Shown here: positions 35,972 to 44,856 of the stretch, piece after piece
Numbering within the stretch: the first letter of the stretch is position 1
Layout of the letters: each line of letters opens with the position of its first letter
Assembly (NCBI RefSeq): GCF_012767755.2
Contig: NZ_AP023189.1
Location: forward strand, 248,001 to 312,000
Source: Pseudomonas tohonis
GTDB lineage: Bacteria; Pseudomonadota; Gammaproteobacteria; Pseudomonadales; Pseudomonadaceae
Direction of reading: 5' to 3'
DNA length: 64,000 nt
Program-made: the position numbers and the translations under genes
The notes under the pieces: generated by a model
Seen by the model: only the letters and a program-made list of their open reading frames with translations
Told to the model about the DNA's origin: nothing
Database searches by the model: none

Positions 35972-37249
35972 CTATTGATTCTCTCCCATTGACTGCGATC
36001 TCATGCGCCATGCATACAGAGGCTCCAACAACCACTCTAGTAGGCTTCTTTTTTCCAGTAGAATGTCGGCAGAAAACTTCATCCCAGGTCTTAGAGGTAT
36101 ATTGGTCTCGTATACTTTAATTTCTTGGGAATCGATTCGGGCCCTTGCTTTATAATATCCGTCTGGGCTTTCCCGGCTTGTGTCTGGCTTGCTCATCTCT
36201 GCCGAGGGTGTTGTGTTTTGCGCAATGGCACTTATGTGCCCAACGCCCAGTCCAAATTTCTGATAGGGATATGCTTCATACTGAATCAGAAATTTCTGCC
36301 CCATTTTTAGAAACCCTACTGATTTGTTCGGGACCCTCAGTTCGGCTTCTAAGACCCCCTCAACGGGTACTAAGGCTATAAGGCTTTGCCTAACGGTGAC
36401 CGCTTGGCCGGGTCGTATCAGCACAGAAGAGACGACGCTATCGTTATGAGCCGTTAGGACAACTGTTGAACTGGCTTTGCTTTGGGCCTGCGATTTTTTC
36501 AGCTCTAGTATTTGTGAGTCCAGGGAAGCTTCATCAAGGCTTAATTGGTAGGAAAGTTGATTGATTGCAGACTTGTTCTTTGCGAGATCGCCTTGGAATT
36601 CCAAGATTCTCTGTTTCAGCTGGCGCCTGCTTGATTCCAGTTCAAGTATTTCTATCTTTAATTGGTCAATTCTTTTCGGAGTCACGTACCCTCTTGCAAG
36701 TAAGCGCTCATTGGCCAGCAGCTCTTCATCTTTTTTTTCAAGGATTTCCTGTTTGATTTTTACAAGGTCCTCAATGCCCGCAATCTGTTCCTCGATATTT
36801 CTCTCGATACTTCTTAGCTCTTCTTCCTTTGCATTTGCTGCTAAGGCCATGGAGATTTTACGTGACTCAGCCTTTGATATTTGCTCGCTTACCAGTGAGG
36901 ATATGGCCTCTCCGGCATACCCCACTCCCTCGCTTTTAATGTCGGTGGTTATGATCGCTAGCGGATCGCCGGCTTTCACTCTGTCCCCTTCGTTAACAAG
37001 CAGTTTTTCAACTGCACCAGAACTTCTCGCAACTATGAAAGCTACTCCACCTTCAGGTACAAGTGAGCCTTCGATTTTTTCCCGTCTGGTATAAGTTCCG
37101 AAGACAAGTAAAATTATTACAGCCGACATAGTCATCACGGATATGACCAATGCCGTTTTGCTAGTTGAAGATCTGGCGACGTGAATTTCGCCTTGATACG
37201 GATTTTTTTGATTTGGCGCGCGCGCGCCTTCCCTGCGTGAGCCAGTCAT
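35972..37249 (-). CDS. HlyD/CvaA-type membrane fusion protein
   Basis: The roughly 425-residue protein has one N-terminal transmembrane helix (TALVISVMTMSAVIILLVFG), a biotinyl-lipoyl-like segment (VARSSGAVEKLLVNEGDRVK), a long coiled-coil hairpin (about 110-260) and a C-terminal beta domain. It bridges the ABC exporter to an outer-membrane channel such as TolC, which is not encoded here. ATG 37249 is favoured by AGGGA just upstream; longer in-frame starts reach 37330. It is the first gene of the five-gene minus-strand cluster. Confidence 0.9.
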   Translation of the reverse strand: MTGSRREGARAPNQKNPYQGEIHVARSSTSKTALVISVMTMSAVIILLVFGTYTRREKIEGSLVPEGGVAFIVARSSGAVEKLLVNEGDRVKAGDPLAIITTDIKSEGVGYAGEAISSLVSEQISKAESRKISMALAANAKEEELRSIERNIEEQIAGIEDLVKIKQEILEKKDEELLANERLLARGYVTPKRIDQLKIEILELESSRRQLKQRILEFQGDLAKNKSAINQLSYQLSLDEASLDSQILELKKSQAQSKASSTVVLTAHNDSVVSSVLIRPGQAVTVRQSLIALVPVEGVLEAELRVPNKSVGFLKMGQKFLIQYEAYPYQKFGLGVGHISAIAQNTTPSAEMSKPDTSRESPDGYYKARARIDSQEIKVYETNIPLRPGMKFSADILLEKRSLLEWLLEPLYAWRMRSQSMGENQ

Positions 37250-38204
37250 GCACATCCCTATGTTTGACATGTGTACGGCTACCAATCCATTGGTCCTACG
37301 AGCTCCCTGTCTTACGTGGCGACCCAGCAACGCTCATGCCAAACCTGTCTCCGTGGTCGATATTAAGCGAGGATTCCATTGAGGCATGACGCGTGTCGCG
37401 TGTAGAGGCCCAAAATAGAGCGGTATGTCATACTCATTGCCGCAAATTAGGGCATCTGTAAGCTGACTGGTAGAACAGGATATCGATCCCTGATTAAGGT
37501 TTTCTTACGTGATGACAGGATGCTTAGGGGCTAAGAGGATGGGAGGAATCTTGCAAGCCGTACTTTTATGGTCCCGCTCAACAGGCACCTCGACAAGCGC
37601 AGATCAGTCCTGACCGCCACCGTGACCGGCGTACTTGCTTGTGCGCCTTCCGTCATACTCTGATTGCAGGTCGGCTCAACCACACCTGCAACCGGGTGAA
37701 ACGATGCTGCGGTAAATCCCCCACGTCTCCCTCATTAGGGTCCAAGCGGAATCGGTGGCCATGAGCCGCTTGTTGGGAGAAGGCTCAATGCTCTTCATTC
37801 CTCCATGCGCTCAAGCGCTTCGTACTGTAAAAAACCGCCTGTCGGCTGCTATTCCGCACATATCGTCATCCCACCTCACTGAGTCACTCGTTTCAGCTGC
37901 TGGGTTCAGGACCAATGCGTCTCTGTGGGCATCGCTTTGGGAGCCTTGAAAGGGTCCTGCGACATGTCCGGCTCTTGAATTCCACGATAGTAAATTTCTG
38001 GAACGACTCAGCCAGTTTGGCTACGAGGACGTCGGCGAGTGGCCTGGCCTTTCACATTTTGCTAAGCAGGAGTGGCTCAGCTCGATGTATCACTCCGATC
38101 GTGCAATGTGCGCGCGAAACCTCTTAACCGCAGCGATTATTTCCGGGCTTACTCAATGTCTTCTTGGATTGATTCCTAGTGATAATTTTTGGGCAGGTGC
38201 GAAG
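37250..38204. other. Long intergenic region, no gene recognised
   Basis: About 950 bases hold only short frames with no motif. The part next to the HlyD gene must carry the promoter of the secretion cluster. The remainder looks like decayed sequence between two modules; no repeat ends, RNA gene or transposase remnant was recognised. Confidence 0.4.
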
Positions 38205-38372
38205 ATGGGCAAACACTCAGGCCGCCCGAAGAGCGGTATCTACCTTCATGTATGGACGCCAGACGGGATACCTGCGTTAGCCTGGGTAGAGGACAACGGA
38301 ATGGATGAGCTCACCATCAAGGTGGCATGCTGGCCAAAAGGGCGATCGTATTCGCAGTTCGGGCGGGTTTGA
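38205..38372 (+). CDS. Small hypothetical protein, possibly a frameshifted fragment
   Basis: The 55-residue frame MGKHSGRPKSGIYLHVWTPD... ends at TGA 38370-38372. A coding-looking segment in another frame follows at once (SAEATAIGWLERRNGAWIMY, then VIDLTVHRAVKRQIAQAI) to about 38520. The two may be halves of one gene of roughly 105 residues with a frameshift near 38372. No family recognised. Confidence 0.35.
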   Translation: MGKHSGRPKSGIYLHVWTPDGIPALAWVEDNGMDELTIKVACWPKGRSYSQFGRV

Positions 38373-38556
38373 GTCCGCTGAGGCGACCGCGATTGGTTGG
38401 CTTGAGCGCAGAAATGGCGCTTGGATCATGTACGACCACCGCGGAGTCATTGATCTTACCGTTCACCGAGCGGTGAAGAGGCAGATCGCCCAAGCGATTT
38501 CACGACAGTCGGGTTCCGAGATAAAGGAACCTTCTTATGTGATTGGCCAGCTTAAG

Positions 38557-38581
38557 AAAGCCGCCCTGGAGGCGGCTTTTT
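38557..38581. terminator. Rho-independent, probably bidirectional terminator
   Basis: AAAGCCGCC and GGCGGCTTT form a nine-base stem around a CTGGA loop, followed by a T run on the plus strand and TTTCTT on the minus strand. It ends transcription from the small plus-strand frame and from the minus-strand MvaT-like gene at 38599. Confidence 0.8.
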
Positions 38582-38598
38582 CCTGCCGGGTCGGTGCG

Positions 38599-38964
38599 TT
38601 ATTGCAACCAGCGTTCTACTTTTTCAGCACCGTATTGCTCTTTCCATGCCTTCAGCACCCTGTGGTTGCCGCCTTTGGTCTCAACGACCTCGCCAGTATC
38701 CGGATTCTTATAAACCTTAACTTGACGCTGTCGGCGTTGGCCGCGTGTGTTGCGGGAAGTGGCGGCCCCGCTCTGATTCGCCTGCGGGTCCAAGAGTGAA
38801 ATGATACCAGGGAGGCTGATGCCGTACTCAGCCATGAGCCCGCGGAGCTTTTCCTCAAACTCGATTTCGCGCTTCAGCTCACTGTCATTCTTCAGTTCGT
38901 CCAGCTGTTTAAGCTGTGCGGCAAGTTTAGCTTCTAGGGCTTTGAATTCAGCAAGTTTGGACAT
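38599..38964 (-). CDS. MvaT/MvaU-family H-NS-like silencer (copy 1)
   Basis: The 121-residue protein has an N-terminal coiled coil (LAEFKALEAKLAAQLKQLDE) and the C-terminal AT-hook-like domain VKVYKNPDTGEVVETKGGNH followed by RVLKAWKEQYG. These are the oligomerisation and DNA-binding parts of Pseudomonas MvaT, which silences AT-rich acquired DNA. It is about 75-80% identical by eye to a second copy at 55717. Core MvaT is about 124 residues and clearly different, so this is an island-borne paralogue. Confidence 0.9.
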   Translation of the reverse strand: MSKLAEFKALEAKLAAQLKQLDELKNDSELKREIEFEEKLRGLMAEYGISLPGIISLLDPQANQSGAATSRNTRGQRRQRQVKVYKNPDTGEVVETKGGNHRVLKAWKEQYGAEKVERWLQ

Positions 38965-39315
38965 GGATGACCCTTCATCAGCGAGTGCGTTTAATGTGCT
39001 GTCATTTCATCAGATCACACTCTCGAAAGATAGCTATAAAATTCGCAAATGGTTTTTGCCAGAGAGGCTTCGCTGACAGCCTACCGTTAAGCGAAGCCTT
39101 TTGGATATCTATCGTGTGATGCTCCTATCGACCAGTAACTGTCGCGTTATGGCATGTGCGAGCATAGGATCGTTATTTCATAGCTGCCTATCACCAACAG
39201 CGGCTATTGGTCAGGTTCTTCCCTCCACCGGCGCCCACTTCTGCCTCATACATAACTTATTGAAAAGGCATGAGTAAGGCTCTGACACGGAGTTCAACCC
39301 GGTGTAGCTATTCCT
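38965..39315. other. Intergenic region with a terminator-like hairpin
   Basis: The part next to 38964 holds the upstream region of the MvaT-like gene. An inverted repeat AGGCTTCGCT (39065-39074) and AGCGAAGCCT (39090-39099) followed by T residues looks like a terminator. No gene was recognised. Confidence 0.5.
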
Positions 39316-40401
39316 TCAGACGTCGACAGCTTTCGATTGCTGGAGAGAGTGTGTCGGATGGCGTCCTACCTGAAGCTTGTAAAGATGAAATAGACCCTCC
39401 GGCATCGGCAGACCATCTTCGTAGTCTCGCCAGCGATCCTCGGTAATGAACACAAGCGCTGCTGCTTGGGCTTGGGTCTGCCTCATTTCCTCGCGCAGGG
39501 CGATAATCTCCTCAACCTTCGGTTCACGATGACTACGGCGGGGCCAAAGCCGTGGAAGGCTGCTGTTTTTATCGACAAGCCGAAGTCGAACGTCATCCCA
39601 GTCCAGCAGCAGCGCGACATCTGCGCTGGTATCCCCGACGCGTCGAGCACCAAGGCCGATGGCTGACGTTGCACCAGCTTCCTTGTATTCGCGGATTGCA
39701 AGCTCAATTGCAGACCTAGCTCGCGCTACTTGGTCTTTGGATAAATTGCGCAGAGCCAGATGCACCTCGCCTACCGCTTGCACACTTCGTCGTGCACACC
39801 GCCGAATATCGATCTTCTCAGGCTGCTCATCTAGAACTCGAGGCTTGAAATCCTTATCCGCCCTGAGAGTCACTTTATTTGCATAAAAACTGACTGTTTC
39901 GACCCAGCCGTTGGTATCTCTCGTCCCATCATTGTTCGCTGTAAAACCATGAACAGCAGTAGCCTTATGCTGAACGTGGTTCCTTAAACTGCACATAAAT
40001 CGATAGTCCGAGCTTCGGGAAAATGCCTTCTTCAGCTCCGACTTAGCCACCTCGCCGAAGCTAGGGGTCAGCTCCAGGCATTTGAAGTCCTGCACTACCT
40101 GGTCGGCATAGGCTCGCATAGCCGTAAGCATATTCACGACATGGCGATTTGCTGTTTCTAGGATTTCTGCTGAGTCCACGTACCGATGTTGAGGCTCCAC
40201 TTTGGCACGCAGGCAAATTTCGGTAAAGGCCAGTTCCATGGCCAGAAAATTACCAAGCAATAATTCGTAGCGTTGTTCGAAAGCCAGTGCCTCGGATAAC
40301 ACGCTTCGGGCATGTGCCAGCTCGTTGTAGCGCTCCTCGGAGATGCTCAGTTGCAAGCGCGAGCCAATAATGAATTGTTCAAGAATGTACTCGGCAGACA
40401 A
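39316..40401 (-). CDS. HEPN-motif protein, candidate RNase effector
   Basis: The 361-residue protein is mostly alpha-helical and contains MCSLRNHVQHKA, in which Arg140-Asn141 and His145 give the R(N/D/H)xxxH motif of HEPN ribonucleases. HEPN proteins act as toxins or abortive-infection effectors. No nucleotidyltransferase antitoxin lies next to it. The second half (about 200-361) has no recognised domain. TTG 40401 is supported by GAAGGTG upstream. The motif is short, so the call is tentative. Confidence 0.5.
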   Translation of the reverse strand: MSAEYILEQFIIGSRLQLSISEERYNELAHARSVLSEALAFEQRYELLLGNFLAMELAFTEICLRAKVEPQHRYVDSAEILETANRHVVNMLTAMRAYADQVVQDFKCLELTPSFGEVAKSELKKAFSRSSDYRFMCSLRNHVQHKATAVHGFTANNDGTRDTNGWVETVSFYANKVTLRADKDFKPRVLDEQPEKIDIRRCARRSVQAVGEVHLALRNLSKDQVARARSAIELAIREYKEAGATSAIGLGARRVGDTSADVALLLDWDDVRLRLVDKNSSLPRLWPRRSHREPKVEEIIALREEMRQTQAQAAALVFITEDRWRDYEDGLPMPEGLFHLYKLQVGRHPTHSLQQSKAVDV

Positions 40402-40583
40402 TTTCTAACACCTTCTATTCGATCTTCCGTGAAGCATAGCGTCACAGACAAATCGATGGCCAGATTCCACTCGAAGCGGCTACCTGAAGACCGGCTGCTT
40501 CTGGCCGATTGCTGTCGTCCGCGCAAAGCAGCTACCGGCGAGAGCAGCCGATTGAGGTCACTGCTTGAGCCAGGCCATGACCA

Positions 40584-41006
40584 TTAGTGCTTTGATAGCC
40601 ACGAAGCAGCTTTGCGAGCAATGTTCGCAACCTGCGCAAGCCTTTTGCACCGCTGATAAGTAGGTTCGGGATCCTCGGCTAGGTGGAAGCGAAGAGGTAG
40701 CTCTTCAATTACTCCGCGAAGCCACATTCGTTTCACCGGATCCTGCTCTTGTGCGAGCAATGCTTCAAAGTGTGCTCGTTGCTGAGCGAGCTCGGCTCTC
40801 CAGCGCGGCCGTCGGCTCTTCAGAATCAATGGTGCTATCCCATAAAAGCACGCCGCCGCAGTCATCGTGGCTACGAAGCTGGTCGACGTCAGATCACCCC
40901 GCATCCAGAGACCGAGCAAAGCTAGTGCAGGAACCATTTCAAGGGTCCTGAAATACGTGGATCTCATCGGCGGAAGACCCAGTACAGTTAAGCGATAAAA
41001 CCCCAT
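40584..41006 (-). CDS. Small membrane protein of unknown function
   Basis: The 140-residue protein has two probable membrane helices (LEMVPALALLGLWM and FVATMTAAACFYGIAPLIL) and a charged C-terminal region (RRPRWRAELAQQRAHFEALL). ATG 41006 is chosen because AGGAG lies eight bases upstream; a longer frame reaches 41075. It lies between the HEPN-motif and inositol-phosphatase genes on the same strand. No family recognised. Confidence 0.55.
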   Translation of the reverse strand: MGFYRLTVLGLPPMRSTYFRTLEMVPALALLGLWMRGDLTSTSFVATMTAAACFYGIAPLILKSRRPRWRAELAQQRAHFEALLAQEQDPVKRMWLRGVIEELPLRFHLAEDPEPTYQRCKRLAQVANIARKAASWLSKH

Positions 41007-41180
41007 TAGCTGAACTCCTGCAGCGCTGTTAGGAAATTGGGACGCAGATTCCGCGCCCCAAGACCATTTCGCCACAGACCGTTTGCCAGTTCATCTGAAG
41101 TCCATGCATTTGCCTTCGTTCGGCCAATCCAGGCCTTTATTGCCCCTGCTTGTGAATGACAACAGCCTGGCCGTTCTGCT

Positions 41181-41984
41181 TCATCCTTGCTTGGCGAAGA
41201 GTTTTTCCCAGTTCCTCTGTGAGAGCTTCTTGCATGCTTCGGGGGCGCCGCCGAAGCAGCGTGAGGAGACTTGAGATAGCTTCGCCTGGGTGCTGTAGGT
41301 GATTGGAAGGCCGTTCTGGTTCAGTAGAGCTCCATGGGCTCCAATCAGCAACGCATGACCTGCGACTACGTCGTGTGCGCCAACAGGAACCAGAGATACC
41401 CCGGCGATGGCTTCGCCAGCAGCTGCAAGCGCAAGCCGGTAGGCGATGCTTGGCATAGGGACGTATGTGGCCGGGGCACAGAGCTCTGCGTTGAGCTTCG
41501 GTTTGTTCTTTGCTGCAGTACTGACCAGCACCTGGGATCCAGGGGTGAGAGTTTGGTTACTGAGGTACGGCTCAATTCTCTTGCCGTTTCTGAGTAGACC
41601 AGATAGCCCGATCCCCCATGCGATGTAGTCTGGCCCGCGGTCATCGGTTATGGGGGCGTACACCACGCCCAAAACTGGCTCTGAATTTCGAAGCAGGCCT
41701 ACGGAAATTGCAGAGCCACGATTGCCACTCAAGAAATCCGCGGTCCCATCGTTTGGGTCGACCACCCAGCAGAACTCGGCGCCCGTTAAGCGGCTGTCAG
41801 TTTCCTCGCCCCAGAAGTCGCAGTTGACTATGCCAAGGAGATCGGCGCGAAGGACATGCTCAATTTCGATGTCGACATCAGCCTTGTCGCCGGCGCCACG
41901 AGGGCCATCTGGACGCTGCCACTCCGCTGCGAGAATCTCACCAGCCGCGAGAACTGAATCTATGACCTGGTCTAGGTAGTCCAA
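41181..41984 (-). CDS. Inositol monophosphatase/CysQ-family phosphatase
   Basis: The 267-residue protein has FWGEETDSRL (metal-binding Glu), WVVDPNDGTADFLSG (the DPxDGT signature) and a late VPVGAHDVVAGHALLIGAHG segment with the third-site Asp. These define the Mg2+-dependent inositol phosphatase superfamily, whose members include CysQ, acting on PAP. TTG 41984 is supported by AAGGAGAG upstream. In a defence island such an enzyme could remove a nucleotide signal, but a sulphur-metabolism role is equally possible. Confidence 0.8.
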   Translation of the reverse strand: MDYLDQVIDSVLAAGEILAAEWQRPDGPRGAGDKADVDIEIEHVLRADLLGIVNCDFWGEETDSRLTGAEFCWVVDPNDGTADFLSGNRGSAISVGLLRNSEPVLGVVYAPITDDRGPDYIAWGIGLSGLLRNGKRIEPYLSNQTLTPGSQVLVSTAAKNKPKLNAELCAPATYVPMPSIAYRLALAAAGEAIAGVSLVPVGAHDVVAGHALLIGAHGALLNQNGLPITYSTQAKLSQVSSRCFGGAPEACKKLSQRNWEKLFAKQG

Positions 41985-42069
41985 GGTGAGGCTCTCCTTG
42001 GGAGGGGATGAACACTACCAGCATATCCGCTGCTACAAAGGGTGCCCACATACCCCTACACGAGCCGGC

Positions 42070-43875
42070 TTAGTCCTGTTCAAGCTTCTCTGTATCTAGT
42101 GTCTGTGGACGGCGAACCTTCACTTCCATCTTGCTGAGCGCCAGAACTGCTGTGGCATCGCACCAGCCATCAGGGTTCCCAGTTGATCGATGCTCAAATA
42201 CCTTGATGTTATTCGGGAGTGAGCTTTTGAATCCTGGGAAGACGCCCTTCCTGCTGGGGAGATAATCATTCAGTTCATTGAATATTTGAGTGGCCTCACT
42301 CGAGTCTGCTACCTCACAAACGAGGCCAGAGAAGCTGTCTTCTTTATAGATGCCATACTTGTCAATCCACTCGTCGCGCTGGATTTCAACAATCAGAATA
42401 AACTTCCGTTGCACTCTGACAAGAATCAGAAGAAGCCCTCTTTGACCGCCATTTCTAAGGCTTAGCCATTTTGTTATTTGGGGATCTCTAAAGTCATCTT
42501 TGAAGGCAATGCACTGAAAATCGCTGTTGGAATGTTTATCACTTGGTGGAACAAACCACCACAGATGGTCAATTTGTTGAGCGGCTTTGAGTCGCTCAAA
42601 GGACTTCCACATTTCATACAGCATTCCAGATGAATTAACGCCGAACTCTCTGTCGACTAAAACAGCTTTCCCAGTAGTGTCATTGCGCTGCCCAGCGGCA
42701 TCCCCGGTACTGAAATCCTCCATTTCCAGCTCGTCTTTTTTAATCGTCTTCTGTCGACCGGTAAGCTTAGGAACCTTAATCCTATTCACTACTCGAGATT
42801 TGATGACTTCGAAGCTACTGTCCTCTACTTCCTCACGAGGATACTGGCTCCGGGGCTGGTTCAAGTCGGTCAGGACAATTGTCATTGGATCATCACGCAG
42901 AGCGATAAGGCGCTCCTGCTCAATGCGATCCTCAGGAGTTGGGGTGCGTGTGGAGTGATCGCGACGAGCTTCGATGGGGATGCCGGTTGGCTCTTCAAGA
43001 CCAACAAGCTCAGTGCAATAGAAGTTCTTTTTGTCCTCAGACCAGAATCCGCGGCATTTGAGTTTGGTTTCGCTGTTAAACCATGGGGCAGCTGTGATTG
43101 GGAGCTCTTCCCCATTACGGAATCGAGTTGGGTCTAACTGAGAGAAAATGGATTTAGCTGCGTTTGCTGCGTATGTTTCATCGTTGGCGATGTGAGCTAA
43201 AAGCACGTCATCGTCTTTCACCATGTCGGAGTGAGGATAAACAATCCATTTTTCTGTTCCGGTAGGAGTTTTCCATTTTGAAATTTTCTCATTATCCGGT
43301 GTTTGTTGTGCAAATAGACGACTTTCTACCTCTGACCATTCGTAGGTTGCCAAGATTCGCGGAATTTCTGATCGCCTCGAATATCCACGAACTAAGAACT
43401 CAACACAGTTGAGAATGAGTTTTTTGCCATTTCCAAGCTTGAATACAAGCCCCCACTCATTGTCGCAGTATTTCGGTAGCAAGAATCCACTTTCATCAGA
43501 GCTCAGTTTGAGCTCGGGGATTTGCATGAAGCTCCATTTTCCAGCAGCGCGGTTGAAATTTACGTCGAACCACTCAGCGTCAGTCGCAAGCCTTTCGGAG
43601 AGAACATTGTCGACCAAGACATAGCCGGGCTGATAAAAGCAGAGGCGGCTAAGAGCAATCCTCCTTTTAACAAAAGTGCCCGTCAGTTTGTCGCCCTTCA
43701 AGCGCCTGAAGACAACATTGACCAAGGGAACTGTGTAGTCCAGGCCATTGCGCCTTAGGCTGCTGTACCACCAGACGACCCAGTCTCCCGGAGGAAGCGA
43801 CAAGCTGCACTCATAAGTGCGTTGTCGAGAAGCTGAAGGCACGTAGGGAACGCGTTGGACTTTTTGTTGAGGCAC
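42070..43875 (-). CDS. TnsE-like Tn7 transposition protein
   Basis: The 601-residue protein resembles Tn7 TnsE (538 residues) in layout. A middle segment APWFNSETKLKCRGFWSEDK with ELVGLEEPTGIP matches the TnsE region around GWKLHVKGRS and EEIVGLEINAMLP. The C-terminal part has VFPGFKSSLPNNIKVFEHRS then NPDGWCDA, corresponding to KSSLNWPNSLFDQLYG. TnsE steers Tn7 to replicating DNA and conjugal plasmids. The gene is separated from tnsABC/tniQ by the comM fragment and faces the other way. GTG 43875 follows AAGGATGG. The alignment is from memory. Confidence 0.6.
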   Translation of the reverse strand: MPQQKVQRVPYVPSASRQRTYECSLSLPPGDWVVWWYSSLRRNGLDYTVPLVNVVFRRLKGDKLTGTFVKRRIALSRLCFYQPGYVLVDNVLSERLATDAEWFDVNFNRAAGKWSFMQIPELKLSSDESGFLLPKYCDNEWGLVFKLGNGKKLILNCVEFLVRGYSRRSEIPRILATYEWSEVESRLFAQQTPDNEKISKWKTPTGTEKWIVYPHSDMVKDDDVLLAHIANDETYAANAAKSIFSQLDPTRFRNGEELPITAAPWFNSETKLKCRGFWSEDKKNFYCTELVGLEEPTGIPIEARRDHSTRTPTPEDRIEQERLIALRDDPMTIVLTDLNQPRSQYPREEVEDSSFEVIKSRVVNRIKVPKLTGRQKTIKKDELEMEDFSTGDAAGQRNDTTGKAVLVDREFGVNSSGMLYEMWKSFERLKAAQQIDHLWWFVPPSDKHSNSDFQCIAFKDDFRDPQITKWLSLRNGGQRGLLLILVRVQRKFILIVEIQRDEWIDKYGIYKEDSFSGLVCEVADSSEATQIFNELNDYLPSRKGVFPGFKSSLPNNIKVFEHRSTGNPDGWCDATAVLALSKMEVKVRRPQTLDTEKLEQD

Positions 43876-44142
43876 TGCCCATCCTTACTGAAACGGCTTT
43901 GTGATGCAGCTCTCCGAGGATCATAAGACGGAGCGGCTCGCCGACGGAAGGTAGGGGTATGAATTTCCCGTAACAGGTAGCCAATCCCTCCGTAGCTAGG
44001 AAGCGTCAAGCGTGACCTGGACGAGATGGAGGCGAAGGCGTCGGATGCGCTGGCTCCTCCGCTTGAGGCTAGAAACGCGATGCCGAGCCCGCCGTATAAG
44101 GCTTACGACGTTTAGGGCTAGCAGTAAACTGCATCGCCAAGC

Positions 44143-44185
44143 TGTCTCACATTATTCGTTAATGTCTCAGCTATTTCGTTTTCTC
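44143..44185. repeat. AT-rich junction with two TGTCTCA repeats, left of the comM fragment
   Basis: TGTCTCA occurs at 44143-44149 and 44163-44169, exactly 20 bases apart, a spacing like TnsB-binding repeats at Tn7-like ends. The same heptamer in the same orientation starts the element end at 44809. The comM homology begins directly to the right. The motif faces left, so this is not a simple element end abutting comM from the left. Confidence 0.5.
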
Positions 44186-44808
44186 CTAGCCTCCGCCCAC
44201 CAGGGCGGGGCCGGAGGCGCTGTGGTGCGGTTGGCGGAACGGGCGCAGGGGCCAGGCATCCAGCGGGGCATGGCTGGCCACCGAGTGGATGGCGGCGACT
44301 TCCAGCGCCTCCTGCTCCTGCAAGGGGGGCAGCAGGCCCGGGAGGCGGCTGGCGAGCAGCGTCTTGCCGGTGCCCGGCGGCCCGGAGAGCAGGAGGTTGT
44401 GAGCCCCCGCCGCCGCCACCAGCAGGGCGCGCTTGGCCGCCACCTGGCCTTGCACCTCGATCAGGTCGGGGTAGGAGGCCGCCTGGTCGGGCAGGCCGGC
44501 GGAAACGAAGGGTTCGAGGGGCGCCTGCCCGTTCAGGTGCGCGGCCAGCTCCAGCAGGTGGCCGATGGCGATCACCCGCAGGCCACTGGCGAGGCTGGCT
44601 TCCTCGGCGTTCTCCCGTGGCACCACCAGGGTGCGTCCGGCGGTGCGGGCGGCGAGCGCGGCCGGCAGCACGCCCTGGACCGGACGCACGGCGCCGGAGA
44701 GGGCCAGCTCGCCCAGGCACTCGAGCATCTCCAGGCTGGAGGCCGGCACCTGGCCGCTGGCGGCGAGGATGCCGAGCGCGACGGCGAGGTCGAAGCGACC
44801 TCCGTCCT
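44186..44808 (-). pseudogene. comM: Internal fragment of comM (yifB), Mg-chelatase-like AAA+ protein
   Basis: On the minus strand the fragment reads without interruption from KDGGRFDLAVALGILAASGQ through GAHNLLLSGPPGTGKTLLAS (Walker A) to HHSASGPALVGGG. That is roughly residues 85-290 of the 500-residue ComM, which promotes branch migration during natural transformation. Both the N- and C-terminal parts are missing from the window. Composition is very GC-rich, unlike both flanks. The right break coincides with TGTCTCA at the tnsA side, the left break with an AT-rich junction. comM is a known target of Tn6022/AbaR-type Tn7-like elements. Confidence 0.9.
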
Positions 44809-44856
44809 TGTCTCAGATATTATGATATATGACAGGGGTAAATATGGAATTTGATA

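Noticed and set aside
44009..44115. Plus-strand tail DLDEMEAKASDALAPPLEAR...YKAYDV ending at a TAG, left of the junction
   Set aside because: It looks like the C-terminus of a lost gene, but only about 38 codons remain after an upstream stop and no family could be named.
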